From NCBI GenBank assembly GCA_910586395.1, contig CAJUFX010000006.1:51223-115222 (forward strand): 64,000 nt of DNA. Reading direction: 5' to 3'. Of this stretch, positions 61,991 to 64,000 are shown in pieces. Positions within the stretch are counted from its first letter, which is position 1; each line of letters starts with the position of its first letter. The translations under genes were made by a program, and so were the position numbers. Source of the DNA: an uncultured Bacteroidales bacterium (GTDB lineage Bacteria > Bacteroidota > Bacteroidia > Bacteroidales > P3). The notes below the pieces were generated by a model. The model was not told where the DNA came from and made no database searches. It saw nothing but the letters and a program-made list of their open reading frames with translations.

Positions 61991-62174
61991 CTCACATAAC
62001 CCAGCCAAATGTGGTATAAAATTATAGGATTTGGCTGTCTGACGTAAGTAGATATATTTGCTACACCGTTGGACATTGAGTTCAATCGCATCCGGATTAC
62101 TTACATCATATAGCCAAATGTATGGTAAAAACATTGGATTTGGCTGTGTGATGTAAGACTTTTTGTATCTTTGC
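61991..62174 (+). promoter_or_regulatory. Duplicated hairpin-promoter module before the ATPase gene
   Basis: Unit 1 (61991-62061) and unit 2 (62100-62174) each contain GCCAAATGT, a short spacer, GGATTTGGCTGT and a TGA(C/T)GTAAG arm. In unit 2 the outer arms CTTACATCA and TGATGTAAG pair exactly. Each ends in a -7-like element: unit 1 has TTTG (62030-62033), a 19-base spacer and TATATTTG (62053-62060); unit 2 has TATCTTTG (62166-62173), 20 bp before the ATG at 62194. It could be a self-regulatory or attenuator region. Confidence 0.6.
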
Positions 62175-62193
62175 AGTCTAAATAATATCGTAT

Positions 62194-63618
62194 ATGCTGA
62201 TAGGAAGAGAGAAAGAGATGCAGGAACTTCAACAGGCCTACGATTCAGATGAGTCTAAGTTTGTTGCAGTATTTGGTCGCCGTAGAATTGGGAAGACCTA
62301 CCTTGTCAGGGAAGTCTTTCAAGATAAATTTGCATTTACTTATTCTGGAATGGCACAGGCCTCGACAAAGGAACAATTGCAACGATTTTATCTCACGCTT
62401 AAAGAACGTGGATTCAAAGGTGGCTCATACCCTAACAATTGGATAGAGGCATTTTATATGTTAGAGCAGTATCTTAAGGACCTTCCCGATAGGAAAAAGG
62501 TCGTGTTCTTGGATGAGTTGCCATGGATGGATGGCCCTAAGTCAAGCTTTATGCCTGCTTTTGAGAATTTTTGGAATGCCTGGGCCTCGGCGAGAAAAGA
62601 TATACTCCTTATTGTATGTGGATCAGTGACCTCTTGGATGGTGAAGAAGCTTCTTAAAAATAGAGGAGGCTTGCATAATAGATTGAACAATCAGATTCAT
62701 CTACAGCCTTTCAACTTGCTTGAGTGTGAGTTGTATGCAAAATGCGTCAATCTGCCAATAGAGCGACAGGAGATAATGGATGCCTACATGATCTTCGGAG
62801 GTATTCCATTCTATTGGTCTCTACTCAACAAATCGTTAAGCTTGCCACAGAATATAGATGCATTGTTCTTCGGGAGGACTCCCAAATTGGGTAATGAGTT
62901 TAAGGAACTATATTCATCTTTATTCAGGCAACCGGAATCATATCTGGAGATAATAACAGCTTTGGCAAAGAAGAAAGTCGGAATGACCCGCGATGAGATA
63001 ATAGAAAACTCAAACCTGATTACAAACGGACAGTTGACCAAATATCTTGAAGATTTAGAGAATTGCGGTTTTATCCGCAAATATCAGGCAATAGGTTCAA
63101 AAACGAAGAACGCCCTCTATCAGCTGATAGATAACTTTACGCTGTTTTACTTCAAGTTTATGGGAGACCGAAAGAATACGGATGTCAATTACTGGTCTAA
63201 GATACAGACTACTCCAATATATCACAACTGGAGTGGTCTTGCTTTCGAGCGCGTATGTCTATTGCATTCGGAACAGATAAAGAAGGCTCTTGGCATAAGC
63301 GGCGTAATAACAAACGAATACTCATGGCGCACCGCTGCCACTGGCGAACACCCCGGAGCGCAGATAGACTTATTGATAGACCGCAGTGACAAAGCAATAA
63401 ATCTCTGTGAGATAAAATATTCCGATGGCCCATATACGATTGACAAGAAATATATGGAGAACTTACGAAACAAGGCGGCTTTGTTCCGTCAGTTGACGAA
63501 GACACGCAAAGGAATCGCCCTGACGATGATTACAAGTTCCGGTCTTGTGAAGAACTCCTATTCAATGAACGGTATCCATTCGCAAATCACAGCCGATGAC
63601 TTGTTTGTTGACGCATAA
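62194..63618 (+). CDS. AAA family ATPase with a C-terminal nuclease-like (DUF234) domain
   Basis: A 474-residue protein. Seen: Walker A FGRRRIGKT (27-35), Walker B KKVVFLDELPW (about 100-110), and VCGSVTSWM (sensor). A helical middle and winged-helix-like region follow (TRDEIIENSNLITNGQLTKYLEDLENCGFI), and a C-terminal DUF234-type core AQIDLLIDRSDKAINLCEIKYS resembles PD-(D/E)XK nucleases. Members of this family are abundant in Bacteroidota and their job is unclear; self-mobile or stress-linked roles are suspected. It lies inside the inverted repeats at 61927-63992. The A+T-rich codons differ from the ABC operon. Confidence 0.88.
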   Translation: MLIGREKEMQELQQAYDSDESKFVAVFGRRRIGKTYLVREVFQDKFAFTYSGMAQASTKEQLQRFYLTLKERGFKGGSYPNNWIEAFYMLEQYLKDLPDRKKVVFLDELPWMDGPKSSFMPAFENFWNAWASARKDILLIVCGSVTSWMVKKLLKNRGGLHNRLNNQIHLQPFNLLECELYAKCVNLPIERQEIMDAYMIFGGIPFYWSLLNKSLSLPQNIDALFFGRTPKLGNEFKELYSSLFRQPESYLEIITALAKKKVGMTRDEIIENSNLITNGQLTKYLEDLENCGFIRKYQAIGSKTKNALYQLIDNFTLFYFKFMGDRKNTDVNYWSKIQTTPIYHNWSGLAFERVCLLHSEQIKKALGISGVITNEYSWRTAATGEHPGAQIDLLIDRSDKAINLCEIKYSDGPYTIDKKYMENLRNKAALFRQLTKTRKGIALTMITSSGLVKNSYSMNGIHSQITADDLFVDA

Positions 63619-63727
63619 GATAGGATAAACGCAATTTATAATGACAAATTGATTATAAGTAGATATATGGAATATTTTGTATTACACATCAATCGTTTAG
63701 GGCGGCAATGTTGATTTGCTTAGGATA

Positions 63728-63946
63728 TTAGTTATAAATGTTTAGCCATGCGTATTCTTCTTCGAATTTTTGTGGGATTAATCGTTGCGTTATTCTATTG
63801 CTTTGGCGTTTCTTTGTTTTAGAAATGACTTCGGCTATATCGTCAATATTTATATCCAATTTATGTTTTTTAATTTGATAGTTGATTCCATTTTTTATCG
63901 TTGTAATTTTAGGTCTATTAGACAAAATGGGTGATAAATTGTGCAC
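63728..63946 (-). CDS. Small hypothetical protein at the right end
   Basis: A 72-residue basic protein (MHNLSPILSNRPKITTIKNG..., ending EEEYAWLNIYN). It starts inside the repeated TTAGACAAAATGGGTGAT tract and I do not recognise it. The middle (YQIKKHKLDINIDDIAEVISKTKKRQSNRI) could be helical. Real expression is uncertain. Confidence 0.3.
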   Translation of the reverse strand: MHNLSPILSNRPKITTIKNGINYQIKKHKLDINIDDIAEVISKTKKRQSNRITQRLIPQKFEEEYAWLNIYN

Positions 63947-63976
63947 CCAAAGTTCCTATTAGACAAAATGGGTGAT
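63915..63976. repeat. Two copies of a 21-bp motif near the right inverted repeat
   Basis: CTATTAGACAAAATGGGTGA (then T) occurs at 63915-63935 and 63956-63976, 41 bp apart. The second copy merges into the right inverted repeat. Confidence 0.85.
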
Positions 63977-64000
63977 GGGAAAGGTCAGTAGTGTCTTGAT

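Larger units (their letters stand above)
61927..63992. mobile_element. Segment bounded by 31-bp inverted repeats carrying an ATPase gene
   Basis: ACTACTGACCTTTTCCATCA (61927 onward, to CGAC at 61957) is found inverted at 63962-63992 with 28 of 31 positions the same. Between them lie the ATPase gene 62194-63618 and a small minus-strand frame. No transposase is visible inside, so it could be a non-autonomous transposon or cassette. Nothing can be said about target duplication because the right flank ends at 64000. Confidence 0.55.

Overview
The window reads as chromosomal DNA from a member of the Bacteroidota, most likely Bacteroidales and perhaps close to Tannerella. The evidence is promoter motifs of the TAnnTTTG type, RND/TolC operons and small lipoproteins of the Bacteroidales kind, a menaquinone pathway (menG, menA), and core genes that look G+C rich by eye. 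The core is interrupted by A+T-richer blocks (about 2.2-3.8, 5.6-15.4, 30.6-31.8, 50.5-53.3 and 61.9-64 kb) that carry restriction-modification, toxin-like and ATPase genes. The genus is inference.

Layout. 0-5.6 kb: a possible upstream gene tail, mnmE with a large Ala/Ser repeat insertion, a decayed zone with two broken genes and copies of a palindromic element, then menG and menA. 5.6-15.4 kb: unknown membrane protein, DUF5053-type protein, then a defence island: a C5-methyltransferase with a probable restriction enzyme, a GIY-YIG protein facing them, and a second C5-methyltransferase, GHKL ATPase and Vsr operon. 15.5-22.6 kb: zinc alcohol dehydrogenase and alpha/beta hydrolase joined by a 79-bp tandem repeat, then hypA, a large Fe-S/FAD oxidoreductase and hypB. 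22.7-34.8 kb: mixed housekeeping genes (YjbR, GNAT, YiiX-like lipoprotein, PfpI, DNA glycosylase, nucleotidyltransferase, flavin oxidoreductases, Fic protein, methyltransferase, MscS channel, DUF3298 lipoprotein) and two tRNA-Ser genes. 34.9-41.7 kb: a TetR-TolC-MFP-RND-PII-like efflux operon. 41.8-47.9 kb: outer-membrane protein with a small lipoprotein, Xre regulator, LolC/E-like permease, NamZ muramidase and a MurU-like nucleotidyltransferase. 47.9-61.9 kb: an NtrC-type regulator and histidine kinase, an accessory insert (RhuM-Fic gene between 61-bp direct repeats, broken ATPase, flavodoxin, tautomerase), then a TolC-HlyD-ABC operon behind a canonical sigma-54 promoter. 61.9-64 kb: an AAA ATPase gene inside 31-bp inverted repeats.

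How the genes may work together. The NtrC/kinase pair probably drives the TolC-HlyD-ABC export operon through the sigma-54 promoter at 53405-53420 and the palindromes at 53322-53352. The TetR-led RND operon is a second, separately controlled pump. NamZ and the MurU-like enzyme could act in MurNAc salvage. HypA and HypB point to nickel delivery, but no hydrogenase structural gene is in view.

The least ordinary signals are a 60-bp palindromic element inserted in frame in the histidine kinase with a 10-bp duplication at its edges, other copies of it between operon genes, the repeat-flanked RhuM-Fic gene, and the dcm/GHKL-ATPase/vsr module. All calls come from reading the sequence; no database search was run.
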